Source: Lachnoclostridium sp. UBA7215
GTDB taxonomy: Bacteria > Bacillota > Clostridia > Lachnospirales > Lachnospiraceae
Direction: 5' to 3'
Length of the DNA stretch: 64,000 bases
Assembly: GCA_002490465.1 (NCBI GenBank)
Contig: DKUB01000075.1
Location: 1 to 64,000 of the forward strand
Shown here: positions 7,604-16,954 of the stretch, piece after piece
Numbering within the stretch: the stretch's first letter is position 1
How the letters are laid out: each line of letters starts with the position of its first letter
Made by a program: the position numbers and the translations under genes
The notes under the pieces: generated by a model
What the model was told of the DNA's origin: nothing
Database searches by the model: none
The model's input: only the letters and a program-made list of their open reading frames with translations

Positions 7604-10600
7604 ATGGCTAGAAAAATGAAAACAATGGATGGGAATACGGCGGCGGCCCACGTATCTTATGCCTTTACTGAGGTGGCAGCGATTTATCCGATTACACCGT
7701 CATCTCCGATGGCGGATTACGCAGACCAGTGGTCGGATATGGGAAGAAAAAATATTTTCGGGCAGAGAGTTCTGCTCTCGGAAATGCAGTCAGAGGGCGG
7801 GGCTGCGGGAGCTTTGCACGGCTCGTTGCAGGCTGGTGCATTGACAACTACTTATACGGCTTCCCAGGGGCTTTTGCTCATGGTACCTAATATGTATAAA
7901 ATAGCAGGGGAACTGCTGCCCTGTGTCATTCATGTTACGGCCAGGACAATTGCAAGCCATGCCCTGTCTATTTTTGGTGATCATTCGGATGTTTATGCGT
8001 GCCGTCAGACAGGTTTTGCAATGCTGTGTGCCGGAAATGTACAGGAAGTAATGGATTTGGGTGCTGTGGCGCATCTGGCAGCCATATCGTCAAGAGTTCC
8101 GTTTTTACATTTTTTTGATGGTTTTAGGACTTCGCATGAAATACAAAAAATCGAAATCTGGGATTATGAGGATTTGCGGGAAATGTGTGACTTAAAAGCA
8201 GTTCAGGAATTTAAGGAGCGTGCGCTGAATCCGGAACATCCGGTACAGCGGGGAACGGCGCAGAACCCGGATATCTATTTCCAGGCAAGGGAGGCGAGCA
8301 ATCCTTATTATGAGGCGGTGCCGGATATTGTTCAGAAATATATGGACAAGGTAAATGATAAAGTGGGGACCGACTATAAATTGTTTAATTACTATGGCCA
8401 TCCGGAGGCAGAAAAAGTATTGATTGCCATGGGCTCCGTATGTGATACAGCACAGGAGACGATTGATTATATGCGGGAAAAGGGAGAGAAAGCCGGTGTT
8501 GTCAGGGTGCGTTTGTTCCGTCCGTTTTCGGCAAAACATCTTCTCTCGGCAATTCCGGATTCTGTTAAACAGATCTATGTGCTGGACCGCTCGAAAGAGC
8601 CGGGAGCGCAGGGAGAAGCGCTGTATCTGGATGTTGTTGCGGCTCTGAAAGGGACAAAATTCCATGATGTGCCAGTCTTTGGGGGGCGGTACGGCCTTGC
8701 ATCGAAAGATACCATTCCGGCAGATATTCTTGCCATGTTTGCCAATGATAATAAAGAGAGGTTTACCCTTGGTATAAAAGATGATGTCACAAACCTTTCT
8801 TTGGAGAGAACAGAAAATCCGATTACAGCAAAAGAGGGAACGACAAGTTGTAAATTTTGGGGACTTGGTGCAGATGGTACCGTAGGAGCAAATAAAAATT
8901 CCATTAAAATTATTGGTGACCATACGGATATGTATGCACAGGCCTATTTTGATTATGACTCCAAAAAGTCAGGAGGAGTAACGATTTCGCATCTCCGGTT
9001 TGGAAACCATCCGATTTTATCTGCCTATCTGATTCATAAAGCGGATTTTGTCGCCTGCCATATGCCGGCCTATGTAAATAAATATGATATGGTGCAGGAT
9101 TTAAGAGATGGTGGTTCTTTCCTGTTAAATTGTCCGTGGAAAGAAAATGAACTGGAACAGAATCTGCCAGGGCAGATGAGGCGATATATGGCTGAACACA
9201 AAATCCAGTTTTATATTATTGACGGTTTTGCCCTTGGAAAGAGAATCGGGCTTGGAGGGCGTATTAATACAATACTGCAGGCGGCCTTTTTTGCGATATC
9301 CAAAATTATTCCGGTAAACGAAGCTGTTCAATATATGAAAGAGGCAGCAACAGCGACTTATCAGGCAAAAGGTGATGATATTGTCAGAATGAATCATGAA
9401 GCAATTGATGCCGGTGTCGGCAGTTTTCAAAAAATTGAGATTCCCTCTTCATGGGCTGACGCACAGGATAAGCGGCTTTCACAGCCGGTAACGGAGGGAA
9501 GAAAGGAAGTCGTTGATTATGTAAACCGTGTGCAGATGGTGATTAATGAACAGCGGGGAGACGACCTTCCGGTTTCTGCTTTTACGGATTACGTAGACGG
9601 AACTCTTCCAAGCGGGTCAGCGGCATATGAAAAGAGAGGAGTTGCCGTTGAAGTCCCCTTGTGGAATCCGGATGGCTGCATTCAGTGTAATTTCTGCTCT
9701 TATGTATGTCCGCATTCATGCATCCGTCCAGTGGCTATGAAAGAGGAGGAAGCGAAAGCGGCGCCTACAGACCGGATTATGGAATTACGTGGTGTTGACA
9801 ATATGAAATTTGCAGTAAGTATTTCAGCAGAGGACTGCACCGGATGCAGCTGCTGTGCTAAAATATGTCCGGGCAATAAGAAAAATAATGTGTTGTCAAT
9901 GGTTCCGTATTCAGAGGGACATGGGCAGCAGGAATTGTATGCCTATGGACAGACGATTGACAATACGGAGATTGTGTTGGAAAAATTTCAGGAGACTACG
10001 GTAAAGGGAAGCCAGTACCGCAAACCACTTCTGGAGTTTTCCGGTGCCTGTGGGGGGTGTGGTGAGACACCGTATGCGAAACTTCTGACACAGTTGTTTG
10101 GAGAAAGGATGTATATCGCCAATGCGACTGGCTGTACCTCTATTTGGGGAGGTTCTTCTCCGGCTTCTCCTTATACGGTAAATAAAGAGGGAAGAGGTCC
10201 GGCCTGGGCAAATTCACTGTTTGAGGACAATGCAGAATTTGGTTATGGAATGTATCTGGCACAAAAAGCAAACCGATGCCGGGTAGAGGAGGCAGCGAGA
10301 GAGCTGTCGGTTAAATTGCAGGACGGCCCTGTGAAAAAAGCGGTTTGTGCTTATTTGGACAGTTTTATGGACAGCCGGGAGAATGGACCTGCTGCCAGAG
10401 AGATGATTTCAATGCTAAAGAATTATCCAGCCGGGGAAACAGAGAGGGAATATGTAAAAGAAATATTGCAGCTGCAGGATTTTGCGGCGAAAAAGAGCCA
10501 ATGGATTTTTGGCGGTGACGGATGGGCCTATGATATTGGGTATGGAGGGCTTGACCATGTTCTTGCCAGCGGTGAAGATGTCAATGTATTGGTTTTTGAC

Positions 10601-11140
10601 ACCGAAGTTTATTCCAATACCGGAGGTCAGGCTTCCAAGGCTACGCCTGCCGGAGCCATTGCACAGTTTGCTGTCTCAGGAAAAGAGACGAAGAAAAAAG
10701 ACCTGGCTGCAATCTCCATGTCATATGGTTATATTTATGTGGCGCAGGTTTCGCTGGGCGCAGATATGAACCAGGTGTTAAAAGCATTTACGGAGGCAGA
10801 GAGTTATCCGGGACCATCCATTATTATTGCCTATGCGCCATGTATCAACCATGGTATAAAGGGGGGAATGGGAAATTCTTTAGAGGAGCAGAAAAAGGCC
10901 GTGGAAAGCGGATATTGGCATTTGTTCCGCTACAATCCAATGCTTGCGGAAGAAGGAAAAAATCCATTTATTCTGGACTCAAAAGAACCATCTAAAGAGT
11001 ATCGTGATTTTCTCATGGGAGAAGTCCGTTATAACCGGCTGTACCGCGCAAATCCGGAAAGGGCGGAGGAACTCTTCTCAAGGGCGGCCAGGGAGGCTGG
11101 AAATAAGTACCAGAAATTGTTAGAAGCGTCAGGGAGATAG
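7604..11140 (+). CDS. nifJ: pyruvate:ferredoxin (flavodoxin) oxidoreductase, second copy
   Basis: This 1178-residue paralogue of the first oxidoreductase keeps the whole architecture: YPITPSSPMADYADQ near residue 28, two ferredoxin clusters (CIQCNFCSYVCP near 689 and CTGCSCCAKICP near 745), SGACGGCGET (about 811) and the thiamine diphosphate motif GDGWAYDIG (about 971). It should catalyse the same reaction, or act on another 2-oxoacid; the residues do not settle this. The start follows GGAAAGGA. Codon use is less biased than in the first copy, with many AGA/AGG/CGG and GGA/GGG codons, suggesting lower or conditional expression. The stretch before it contains no other gene, and the HTH-phosphoribosyltransferase is transcribed divergently. 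Confidence 0.95.
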   Translation: MARKMKTMDGNTAAAHVSYAFTEVAAIYPITPSSPMADYADQWSDMGRKNIFGQRVLLSEMQSEGGAAGALHGSLQAGALTTTYTASQGLLLMVPNMYKIAGELLPCVIHVTARTIASHALSIFGDHSDVYACRQTGFAMLCAGNVQEVMDLGAVAHLAAISSRVPFLHFFDGFRTSHEIQKIEIWDYEDLREMCDLKAVQEFKERALNPEHPVQRGTAQNPDIYFQAREASNPYYEAVPDIVQKYMDKVNDKVGTDYKLFNYYGHPEAEKVLIAMGSVCDTAQETIDYMREKGEKAGVVRVRLFRPFSAKHLLSAIPDSVKQIYVLDRSKEPGAQGEALYLDVVAALKGTKFHDVPVFGGRYGLASKDTIPADILAMFANDNKERFTLGIKDDVTNLSLERTENPITAKEGTTSCKFWGLGADGTVGANKNSIKIIGDHTDMYAQAYFDYDSKKSGGVTISHLRFGNHPILSAYLIHKADFVACHMPAYVNKYDMVQDLRDGGSFLLNCPWKENELEQNLPGQMRRYMAEHKIQFYIIDGFALGKRIGLGGRINTILQAAFFAISKIIPVNEAVQYMKEAATATYQAKGDDIVRMNHEAIDAGVGSFQKIEIPSSWADAQDKRLSQPVTEGRKEVVDYVNRVQMVINEQRGDDLPVSAFTDYVDGTLPSGSAAYEKRGVAVEVPLWNPDGCIQCNFCSYVCPHSCIRPVAMKEEEAKAAPTDRIMELRGVDNMKFAVSISAEDCTGCSCCAKICPGNKKNNVLSMVPYSEGHGQQELYAYGQTIDNTEIVLEKFQETTVKGSQYRKPLLEFSGACGGCGETPYAKLLTQLFGERMYIANATGCTSIWGGSSPASPYTVNKEGRGPAWANSLFEDNAEFGYGMYLAQKANRCRVEEAARELSVKLQDGPVKKAVCAYLDSFMDSRENGPAAREMISMLKNYPAGETEREYVKEILQLQDFAAKKSQWIFGGDGWAYDIGYGGLDHVLASGEDVNVLVFDTEVYSNTGGQASKATPAGAIAQFAVSGKETKKKDLAAISMSYGYIYVAQVSLGADMNQVLKAFTEAESYPGPSIIIAYAPCINHGIKGGMGNSLEEQKKAVESGYWHLFRYNPMLAEEGKNPFILDSKEPSKEYRDFLMGEVRYNRLYRANPERAEELFSRAAREAGNKYQKLLEASGR

Positions 11141-11171
11141 CGTAAGAACTATGTAAATACGTGGATATGGG

Positions 11172-11218
11172 CAATTCCTGCAAAGTCAGATGAACAGGGG
11201 CTGGCTTTGCAGGAATTG
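11172..11218 (+). terminator. inverted repeat, probable terminator after the second oxidoreductase gene
   Basis: CAATTCCTGCAAAG at 11172-11185 is perfectly repeated in inverse at 11205-11218, with a 19-base loop. Only a short mixed T-run (AAGTTTTG) follows, so it is a good hairpin but a modest intrinsic terminator. Confidence 0.65.
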
Positions 11219-11328
11219 AAGTTTTGTAAACATTGCCTTTTCATTGTCATTTTTTTATGGTACGATGATAAAGGATCGTTTGTGTGAATGGAGAAAACAT
11301 GCGATATGAAATGGAGACGGGGTAAGTT

Positions 11329-13953
11329 ATGAAACACAGCAAATGGATGAAATTATACATAGGATTACTTGTTGTGGGAGTTTACATATTAGCAGCACTG
11401 GGGACGACAGATGTAGTATCAGCAGAGGGAACGGCTGCTCCGAAGGCTACAGCGAAACCAAAGGTTTCACCAAAACCAAAGGTTACAGCGAAACCAAAGG
11501 TTTCACCAAAACCAAAAGTTACATCAAAACCGAAAGTTACATCGAAACCGAAGTCAGTGAAGAAGACAACTTCTAAATCAAAAACCAGGAAAAAAACAAA
11601 TAAAAAGAAGACAACAGAGAAAAAAAAGAAAACGGTGAAAAAAGCACCGAACACAATATCACCAAAGTCATTGCCCTATAAGAAAAAGTACATGAAAAAG
11701 AAAGAATATAATAAGCAGACAAAGCATTACTTTTTAGTGCGCAGTTATTTGGAAAAACTGGGGGCAAAGGGCGGAGGAGTGCTGACGCTGAGCAAGGGGA
11801 CATATAAAATTCCGTGTACACTCTATGTTCCCTCTAATGTAACAATAAAGCTGAAGAAAGGTGCAAGACTGTTAAAAACAACGCAGACCAATACTTATCG
11901 TCTTGTACCGTCAAAACAGCTTTTTGAGCTTGTGTCAGCAAAGAAAGCAAAAACAAAGCGCACAGTAACCGGTTACAGTGCTTCGGGAAAAGTCCGTATT
12001 GCAGGAGACAATGCGGTGATAGACCTTGGGAATGCCAAGGGACGTACTGCGGTTTATGTAGGGCATGCCAGGGATATCCAGATTGAGGGGATTACCTTTA
12101 AAAACAAAAATGGGGGAAATTATATCTGGATTGAGGGGTCACAGAATGTAAGAGTTGAAAAATGCAGATTCAATCCGGGTAAAAAGGGTTCGGGCAAAAA
12201 GAATCAGATGGCAGTACGCCTGGAGAATATACATGCCGATACAGATACGTTTTCTGAGAACTGGGGAAAACTGGATAAGACGCTTAACCAGAATATTGTT
12301 ATTGACAGCTGTACTTTTTCAAAGCCGGAAATTGGAATTGGAAGCAGTGGATGCCAGGCAGCAGGAACAACGGACGCGCCGGTTCTAAATTACCAGAATG
12401 GGATAAAGATTACTAACAACATGTTTCAGACACCTTCTGTTAATGCGGTATACGCAAAGGGGTGGAATGCAGCAGAGATTACAGGAAATACAATGAAAAA
12501 ATCCGGCAAAGGCAAGCTGGAAAGCTATATTGCCGGATATGGTATGGCAAATCCGAAAATTTATAAAAATGTTTTTCAGGATTGTACTTATGCTATGCAG
12601 TTTGGAAAGACCTGGGCATATGGTATCGGGGATGCTGTAGTCCAGCTTAATTCAGATTTGGGGAGTGCCAGTCTGGATTTAATGATGGATAATACCGTAA
12701 AGAATCTGGAACATTATTTTGTGCTGAATGGAAAAGCGAGGGTTTTATATTTCCGTGATAAATCACAGAAAAACTTTACTGTTTCGGTCAATAGCCAGCC
12801 GTATCGGGAACATTATACAAATACAAATAAATATAAAAACCGAAAATTATATTACATGTTTAAGTCCTATATGGAACAGTTAGAATATGCCGGAGGGGGA
12901 ACGCTGACTGTTGAACCGGGAAATTATGTAATGTCCGGGAATATATGTATTCCTTCTAATGTGACATTGATTTTAAAAAATGGTGTCACTTTTAGGAAAA
13001 CTGCGGCTACGGCAGGTGATAAGCAGTATTCCAAGGGGATTTTTACAATTGTTCCCCCGTCAAAGGAAAGAATCCGTTCATCAGTAAAAGGTTATGGCGG
13101 TTCCCAAAATGTAAAAATTTCGGGCAGCGGTAAAGTTATTTTGAACTGCAATAATATATTAGAGGCGATGGCAATTGTAATCGGGCATGCTAAAAATGTA
13201 ACAATTCAGGGGATTACATTTCAAAATGAATACGGTTCGCATTTTATAGAGCTCAATTCATCAAATAATGTCGTTATTGAGAACTGTGTATTTGAAAACT
13301 TTAAAGTGTATGAACAGAAGAGTTATAAGGAATGTATTAATGTGGATGGAACAGATGATAACACAAAAGGATTTAACTGTAAATGGTCGGCGCATGATAA
13401 AACGGTATGTCAAAAAATATATATCCGCAAAAACACTTTTAAAAATGTAGGGACGGCGGTGGGAAGCCACACGTATTCTGCATCAGGTGATAAGCAGCTA
13501 TATCATGAGAATGTCCAGGTTTTAAACAATACAGTTACTAATACATATAATGCAGCAATCCGTGTCCTGAATTGGAAAAACTGTGTTATCAAGGGAAATA
13601 CATTTAAAAATACACAGGGAATGTCAGATGGCAGAAAAAATGAAAATGGTTCGGCGATACTTTATCCGGCTGTTTTTTTGAAAGGCGCTGTCAACCCGAC
13701 AGTTACACAGAACACGATTCATACGGTAAAATTTTTCCCTGTTGTTGTTGATCTTGAGACGTCAGCAAATACGCCGGGGGCGATTAAGGCAGGGTATCCG
13801 GATTCCATTTGCAGCATTTCTGATAAAAATTATGCGGATATGGAGAAAAATACATTTCAAAATATAGAAGAGGCGTACCGCTATATTTTAGTGCGGAAAG
13901 ATGAAATGCAGCCGTCAGCAGATGCTGAACACTGGGAAATAGGCGTGAAATAA
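11329..13953 (+). CDS. secreted protein with two tandem right-handed beta-helix domains
   Basis: The 874-residue protein starts with a signal peptide (basic MKHSKWMK, hydrophobic core, probable cleavage after VVSA, about residue 32). A Lys/Pro/Val hexapeptide repeat and a very basic Lys/Thr stretch follow to about residue 105. Two homologous modules come next, each opening with a helix of the form YFLVRSYLEKLG or YYMFKSYMEQLE, then GGGxLT, a Gly-Asn/Thr turn, and xPSNVTxxLKxG. These are followed by repeated GITF/NVxI/NxF coils typical of pectate-lyase-like parallel beta-helices. Such folds act on or bind polysaccharides. No LPXTG anchor is seen; the basic linker could hold it to the anionic wall. 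A catalytic activity cannot be assigned. Confidence 0.8.
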   Translation: MKHSKWMKLYIGLLVVGVYILAALGTTDVVSAEGTAAPKATAKPKVSPKPKVTAKPKVSPKPKVTSKPKVTSKPKSVKKTTSKSKTRKKTNKKKTTEKKKKTVKKAPNTISPKSLPYKKKYMKKKEYNKQTKHYFLVRSYLEKLGAKGGGVLTLSKGTYKIPCTLYVPSNVTIKLKKGARLLKTTQTNTYRLVPSKQLFELVSAKKAKTKRTVTGYSASGKVRIAGDNAVIDLGNAKGRTAVYVGHARDIQIEGITFKNKNGGNYIWIEGSQNVRVEKCRFNPGKKGSGKKNQMAVRLENIHADTDTFSENWGKLDKTLNQNIVIDSCTFSKPEIGIGSSGCQAAGTTDAPVLNYQNGIKITNNMFQTPSVNAVYAKGWNAAEITGNTMKKSGKGKLESYIAGYGMANPKIYKNVFQDCTYAMQFGKTWAYGIGDAVVQLNSDLGSASLDLMMDNTVKNLEHYFVLNGKARVLYFRDKSQKNFTVSVNSQPYREHYTNTNKYKNRKLYYMFKSYMEQLEYAGGGTLTVEPGNYVMSGNICIPSNVTLILKNGVTFRKTAATAGDKQYSKGIFTIVPPSKERIRSSVKGYGGSQNVKISGSGKVILNCNNILEAMAIVIGHAKNVTIQGITFQNEYGSHFIELNSSNNVVIENCVFENFKVYEQKSYKECINVDGTDDNTKGFNCKWSAHDKTVCQKIYIRKNTFKNVGTAVGSHTYSASGDKQLYHENVQVLNNTVTNTYNAAIRVLNWKNCVIKGNTFKNTQGMSDGRKNENGSAILYPAVFLKGAVNPTVTQNTIHTVKFFPVVVDLETSANTPGAIKAGYPDSICSISDKNYADMEKNTFQNIEEAYRYILVRKDEMQPSADAEHWEIGVK
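11455..11562 (+). repeat. 18-bp tandem repeat encoding K-P-K-V-S/T-x hexapeptides
   Basis: Six consecutive 18-base units encode KPKVSP, KPKVTA, KPKVSP, KPKVTS, KPKVTS and KPKSVK inside the secreted beta-helix protein. The units are nearly identical at DNA level, so copy number could change by slippage without shifting the frame. Confidence 0.9.
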
Positions 13954-13963
13954 TTACGACACA

Positions 13964-13992
13964 TTGACAAGCGGCAAATGTTAGGCTATAAT
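13964..13992 (+). promoter_or_regulatory. consensus sigma-A promoter of greA-lysS
   Basis: TTGACA (13964-13969), a 17-base spacer and TATAAT (13987-13992) match the consensus exactly. This fixes the greA start downstream of position 14000 and supports strong constitutive transcription. Confidence 0.9.
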
Positions 13993-14024
13993 TGAGTGAT
14001 GTTAAAATCTCAGGAGGTAAAACC

Positions 14025-14510
14025 ATGGCAGAGATGAAGAAAAATATATTGACGTACGAAGGATTGAAAGCGCTTGAGGATGAGCTTCACGATTTAAAAG
14101 TGAACCGCCGTCAGGAGGTTGCACAGAAAATAAAAGAGGCCAGGGAGTTAGGCGACCTTTCGGAGAATGCAGAATATGATGCGGCAAAAGAGGAGCAGCG
14201 TGATATTGAATCGCGAATAGAGGAAATTGACAAAATATTAAAAAACGCTGAGGTTGTCGTAGACGAGGATTTCGATTCGAGTAATGTGATTAATGTTGGC
14301 TGTACGGTGAAAATTCGTGATTTAGAGTTTAATGAGGACCTGGAATACAAAATTGTTGGTTCTACAGAAGCGAACAGCCTGCAGGGGAAAATATCCAATG
14401 AGTCACCGGTTGGAAAGGCTTTGATTGGTGCGCAGAAGGATGAGACCATTGAGGTTGAGACTCCGGCAGGGATGATAAAATATTTGATTCTTGATTTTTA
14501 CAAGAAGTGA
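14025..14510 (+). CDS. greA: transcription elongation factor GreA
   Basis: GreA rescues backtracked RNA polymerase by stimulating transcript cleavage. The 161-residue product has the N-terminal coiled coil (LTYEGLKALEDELHDLK to about residue 75), carrying the acidic tip region (GDLSENAEYDAAKEEQ), and the C-terminal FKBP-like domain ending in SPVGKALIGAQKDETIEVETPAG. The ATG was chosen because CAGGAGGT lies 5-8 bases upstream and the length matches the family; a longer frame begins inside the -10 box. It is followed 20 bases later by lysS, a common clostridial arrangement. Confidence 0.97.
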   Translation: MAEMKKNILTYEGLKALEDELHDLKVNRRQEVAQKIKEARELGDLSENAEYDAAKEEQRDIESRIEEIDKILKNAEVVVDEDFDSSNVINVGCTVKIRDLEFNEDLEYKIVGSTEANSLQGKISNESPVGKALIGAQKDETIEVETPAGMIKYLILDFYKK

Positions 14511-14530
14511 AGAAATGAGGTATAGGGAAA

Positions 14531-16000
14531 TTGGCAGAAGATATTAATCAGTTATTAAAAGTAAGAAGAGAAAAACTGGCAAATCTACAGGAAGCCGGAA
14601 AGAACCCTTTTTCCATTACAAAATGTGATGTGACACATCATTCTATGGAGATAAAAAACAATTACGATAAATTGGAAGGCCAGACTGTGACAATAGCAGG
14701 ACGCATGATGTTTAAACGTGTTATGGGTAAGGCTTCTTTTTGTAATGTTCAGGATTTAGAGGGCAGTATTCAGGCATATGTGGCCAGAGACAGCATTGGA
14801 GAAGATTCCTACAAAGATTTTAAAAAGTATGATGTGGGTGACCTTCTCGTAATAAGCGGAGAAGTTTTTAAGACAAAGACAGAGGAAATATCGGTACATG
14901 CCTCTGCAGTTACACTGATTTCAAAAAGTCTTCAGGTTCTTCCGGAAAAATTCCATGGGCTGACGGATACAGATTTGCGTTACCGCCAGCGCTATGTGGA
15001 TTTAATCATGAATCAGGAGGTCAAAGATACATTTGTAAAACGCTCGAAAGTTCTTCGCAGTATCCGCAGCTTCCTGGATCATCAGGGATTCATGGAAGTA
15101 GAGACTCCAATGCTTGTACAGAATGCAGGGGGGGCGGCAGCAAGGCCATTTTTTACGCACTACAATGCGCTGGGTGAGGATTTGAAGCTTCGCATTTCCC
15201 TGGAATTATATTTAAAGCGTCTGATTGTCGGAGGACTGGAAAAAGTTTATGAGATTGGCCGGGTGTTCCGCAATGAGGGATTAGATACGCGGCATAATCC
15301 GGAGTTTACATTAATGGAATTGTATCAGGCATATACGGATTATCATGGCATGATGGATTTGACAGAAAACTTATACCGCCATGTGGCAAAGGAAGTGACC
15401 GGTTCAGAAATCCTTCACTACGGGGAGCATGAGATGGACTTGTCAAAGCCATTTGAAAGAATAACGATGGTGGATGCTGTGAAGAAATATGCAGACGTAG
15501 ATTTCAATGATATAAAATCGACAGAAGAAGCGAAAGCACTGGCAAAGGAACATCATATTGAATTTGAACAGCGTCATGAAAAGGGAGACATTTTAAATCT
15601 TTTCTTTGAAGAGTATGTGGAAGAGCATCTGATACAGCCGACGTTCGTTATGGACCATCCGATTGAAATTTCTCCGCTCACAAAGAAAAAACCGGATAAT
15701 CCGGACTATGTAGAGCGGTTTGAGTTCTTTATGAATGGCTGGGAAATGGCAAATGCATATTCGGAGTTAAATGACCCGATTGATCAGAGAGAGCGGTTTG
15801 AGGCACAGGAAAAACTGATTGCACAGGGGGATGAAGAGGCAAATCACCTGGATGAGGATTTTCTGAATGCCCTGTGTGTTGGCATGCCGCCTACAGGGGG
15901 TATTGGCTTTGGAATTGACAGAATGGTCATGATGATGACCGATGCGCCAGCGATACGCGATGTAATCTTATTCCCGACGCTAAAGAGTATGGAGAAATAA
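14531..16000 (+). CDS. lysS: lysyl-tRNA synthetase, class II
   Basis: The enzyme charges tRNA-Lys with lysine. The 489-residue product has the N-terminal OB-fold anticodon-binding domain (VTIAGRMMFKRVMGKASF, about residues 55-160) and the class II catalytic core. Motif 1 lies around FLDHQGFMEVETPML, motif 2 is GRVFRNEGLDTRHNPEFT (about residue 245) and motif 3 is GIGFGIDRMVMM (about residue 465). The start is TTG, 9 bases after GAGGT; the nearby ATG at 14515 is out of frame and stops at once. No T-box or other leader is visible in the 20-base gap from greA. Confidence 0.97.
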   Translation: MAEDINQLLKVRREKLANLQEAGKNPFSITKCDVTHHSMEIKNNYDKLEGQTVTIAGRMMFKRVMGKASFCNVQDLEGSIQAYVARDSIGEDSYKDFKKYDVGDLLVISGEVFKTKTEEISVHASAVTLISKSLQVLPEKFHGLTDTDLRYRQRYVDLIMNQEVKDTFVKRSKVLRSIRSFLDHQGFMEVETPMLVQNAGGAAARPFFTHYNALGEDLKLRISLELYLKRLIVGGLEKVYEIGRVFRNEGLDTRHNPEFTLMELYQAYTDYHGMMDLTENLYRHVAKEVTGSEILHYGEHEMDLSKPFERITMVDAVKKYADVDFNDIKSTEEAKALAKEHHIEFEQRHEKGDILNLFFEEYVEEHLIQPTFVMDHPIEISPLTKKKPDNPDYVERFEFFMNGWEMANAYSELNDPIDQRERFEAQEKLIAQGDEEANHLDEDFLNALCVGMPPTGGIGFGIDRMVMMMTDAPAIRDVILFPTLKSMEK

Positions 16001-16069
16001 GTGCAGTAAAATTAAGGGTTTCAGCGAGTGGGAGCCGGAACTGCAAGTGTAAATGGATCATTGCAAGAG

Positions 16070-16104
16070 GATGGGTAATTTTATATTATCCGTCTTTTTG
16101 TTTT
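16070..16104 (+). terminator. intrinsic terminator of greA-lysS
   Basis: GATGGGTAAT pairs with ATTATCCGTC (two G-U pairs) across a 5-base loop, and the stem is followed by TTTTTGTTTT. It lies about 70 bases past the lysS stop. Confidence 0.8.
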
Positions 16105-16157
16105 ATTAGCATTTTGTTTCTGGCAGGCAATTATGAAACTGTTTGCACCATATAAAA

Positions 16158-16187
16158 TTGACATGGCATGGTTGAATCATGTAAGAT
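16158..16187 (+). promoter_or_regulatory. candidate promoter of the AgrA/AgrC-like pair
   Basis: TTGACA (16158-16163) and TAAGAT (16182-16187) are separated by 18 bases, 57 bases upstream of the regulator ATG. The -35 is perfect and the -10 imperfect. Confidence 0.55.
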
Positions 16188-16243
16188 AATAATAGTAAAA
16201 ATGCGCGGAGAATCCGGTTACGTTTTAGAAAGGAAGAGTACCT

Positions 16244-16954
16244 ATGAGAATAGCAGTCTGTGACGACTGTCGGCAGGATGCCTGTGCCATTCGGGATCTG
16301 CTGCCCGGGCAGGATGTAAAGCTTTATGGCAGGGCTGAAAACCTGCTCGCAGATGTGGAACAGGGTGGAAAACGTTTTGACCTTTACCTGTTAGATATAT
16401 TTATGGAAAATTCTATGAGTGGGCTTGAATTGGCGGAAAAGCTCCGTGCCGGGGATGAGTTGGCAGCCATTTGTTTAGTCTCTACAAGTGATGATTTTTA
16501 CAGGGAGGCATATGACCTGTATGCGGTACAGTACCTCATAAAACCTATCGGCAGGGAAGAATTGGAGAAGCTGCTCGATAAGGTGGAGAAAATCTTTGTG
16601 AGGAATCGTGAGAAAACACTGCGGTATTCATGGAGGAGGGCGTCAGGAGCTATCCCCTATGGAAAAATCCTTTATATCAGCAGCAGTGGCCATGTCCTCT
16701 TCATTCACTGTACAGACGGGAGGGTGCAGGAAAGTACGGGGAAATTAAATGACCTGGAGCTGCAGATCTGCGGGGACACGTTTCTGCGCTGCCATCAGAG
16801 CTTTATTGTAAATATGTACCATGTTCGGGAATTTTCGGGTATGGACCTTACACTTGAGCCGGAAGGGGAGAAGGTGCCGATATCGAGACGATATTATGCT
16901 GCGGTGCAGGAACTTTACCGGAAGGTTATGTTTGAGGAGGTGGGATGGGAATGA
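16244..16954 (+). CDS. LytTR family response regulator (AgrA-like)
   Basis: The 236-residue DNA-binding response regulator has an N-terminal receiver (acidic pair CDD at 6-8, phosphoacceptor Asp near 51 in LYLLDIFM, Lys in YLIKPIG) and a C-terminal LytTR domain (about residues 128-230, with ILYISSSGHVLFIH and FLRCHQSFIVNMYHV). Such regulators bind paired 9-bp repeats upstream of exported-peptide, virulence or competence genes. It overlaps the following kinase gene by 10 bases, so the two form a two-component pair. No autoinducer peptide or AgrB gene is next to it. Confidence 0.93.
   Translation: MRIAVCDDCRQDACAIRDLLPGQDVKLYGRAENLLADVEQGGKRFDLYLLDIFMENSMSGLELAEKLRAGDELAAICLVSTSDDFYREAYDLYAVQYLIKPIGREELEKLLDKVEKIFVRNREKTLRYSWRRASGAIPYGKILYISSSGHVLFIHCTDGRVQESTGKLNDLELQICGDTFLRCHQSFIVNMYHVREFSGMDLTLEPEGEKVPISRRYYAAVQELYRKVMFEEVGWE

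Noticed and set aside
14511..14530. T-box or other leader before lysS
   Set aside because: Only 20 bases separate greA and lysS, enough for a ribosome binding site only.
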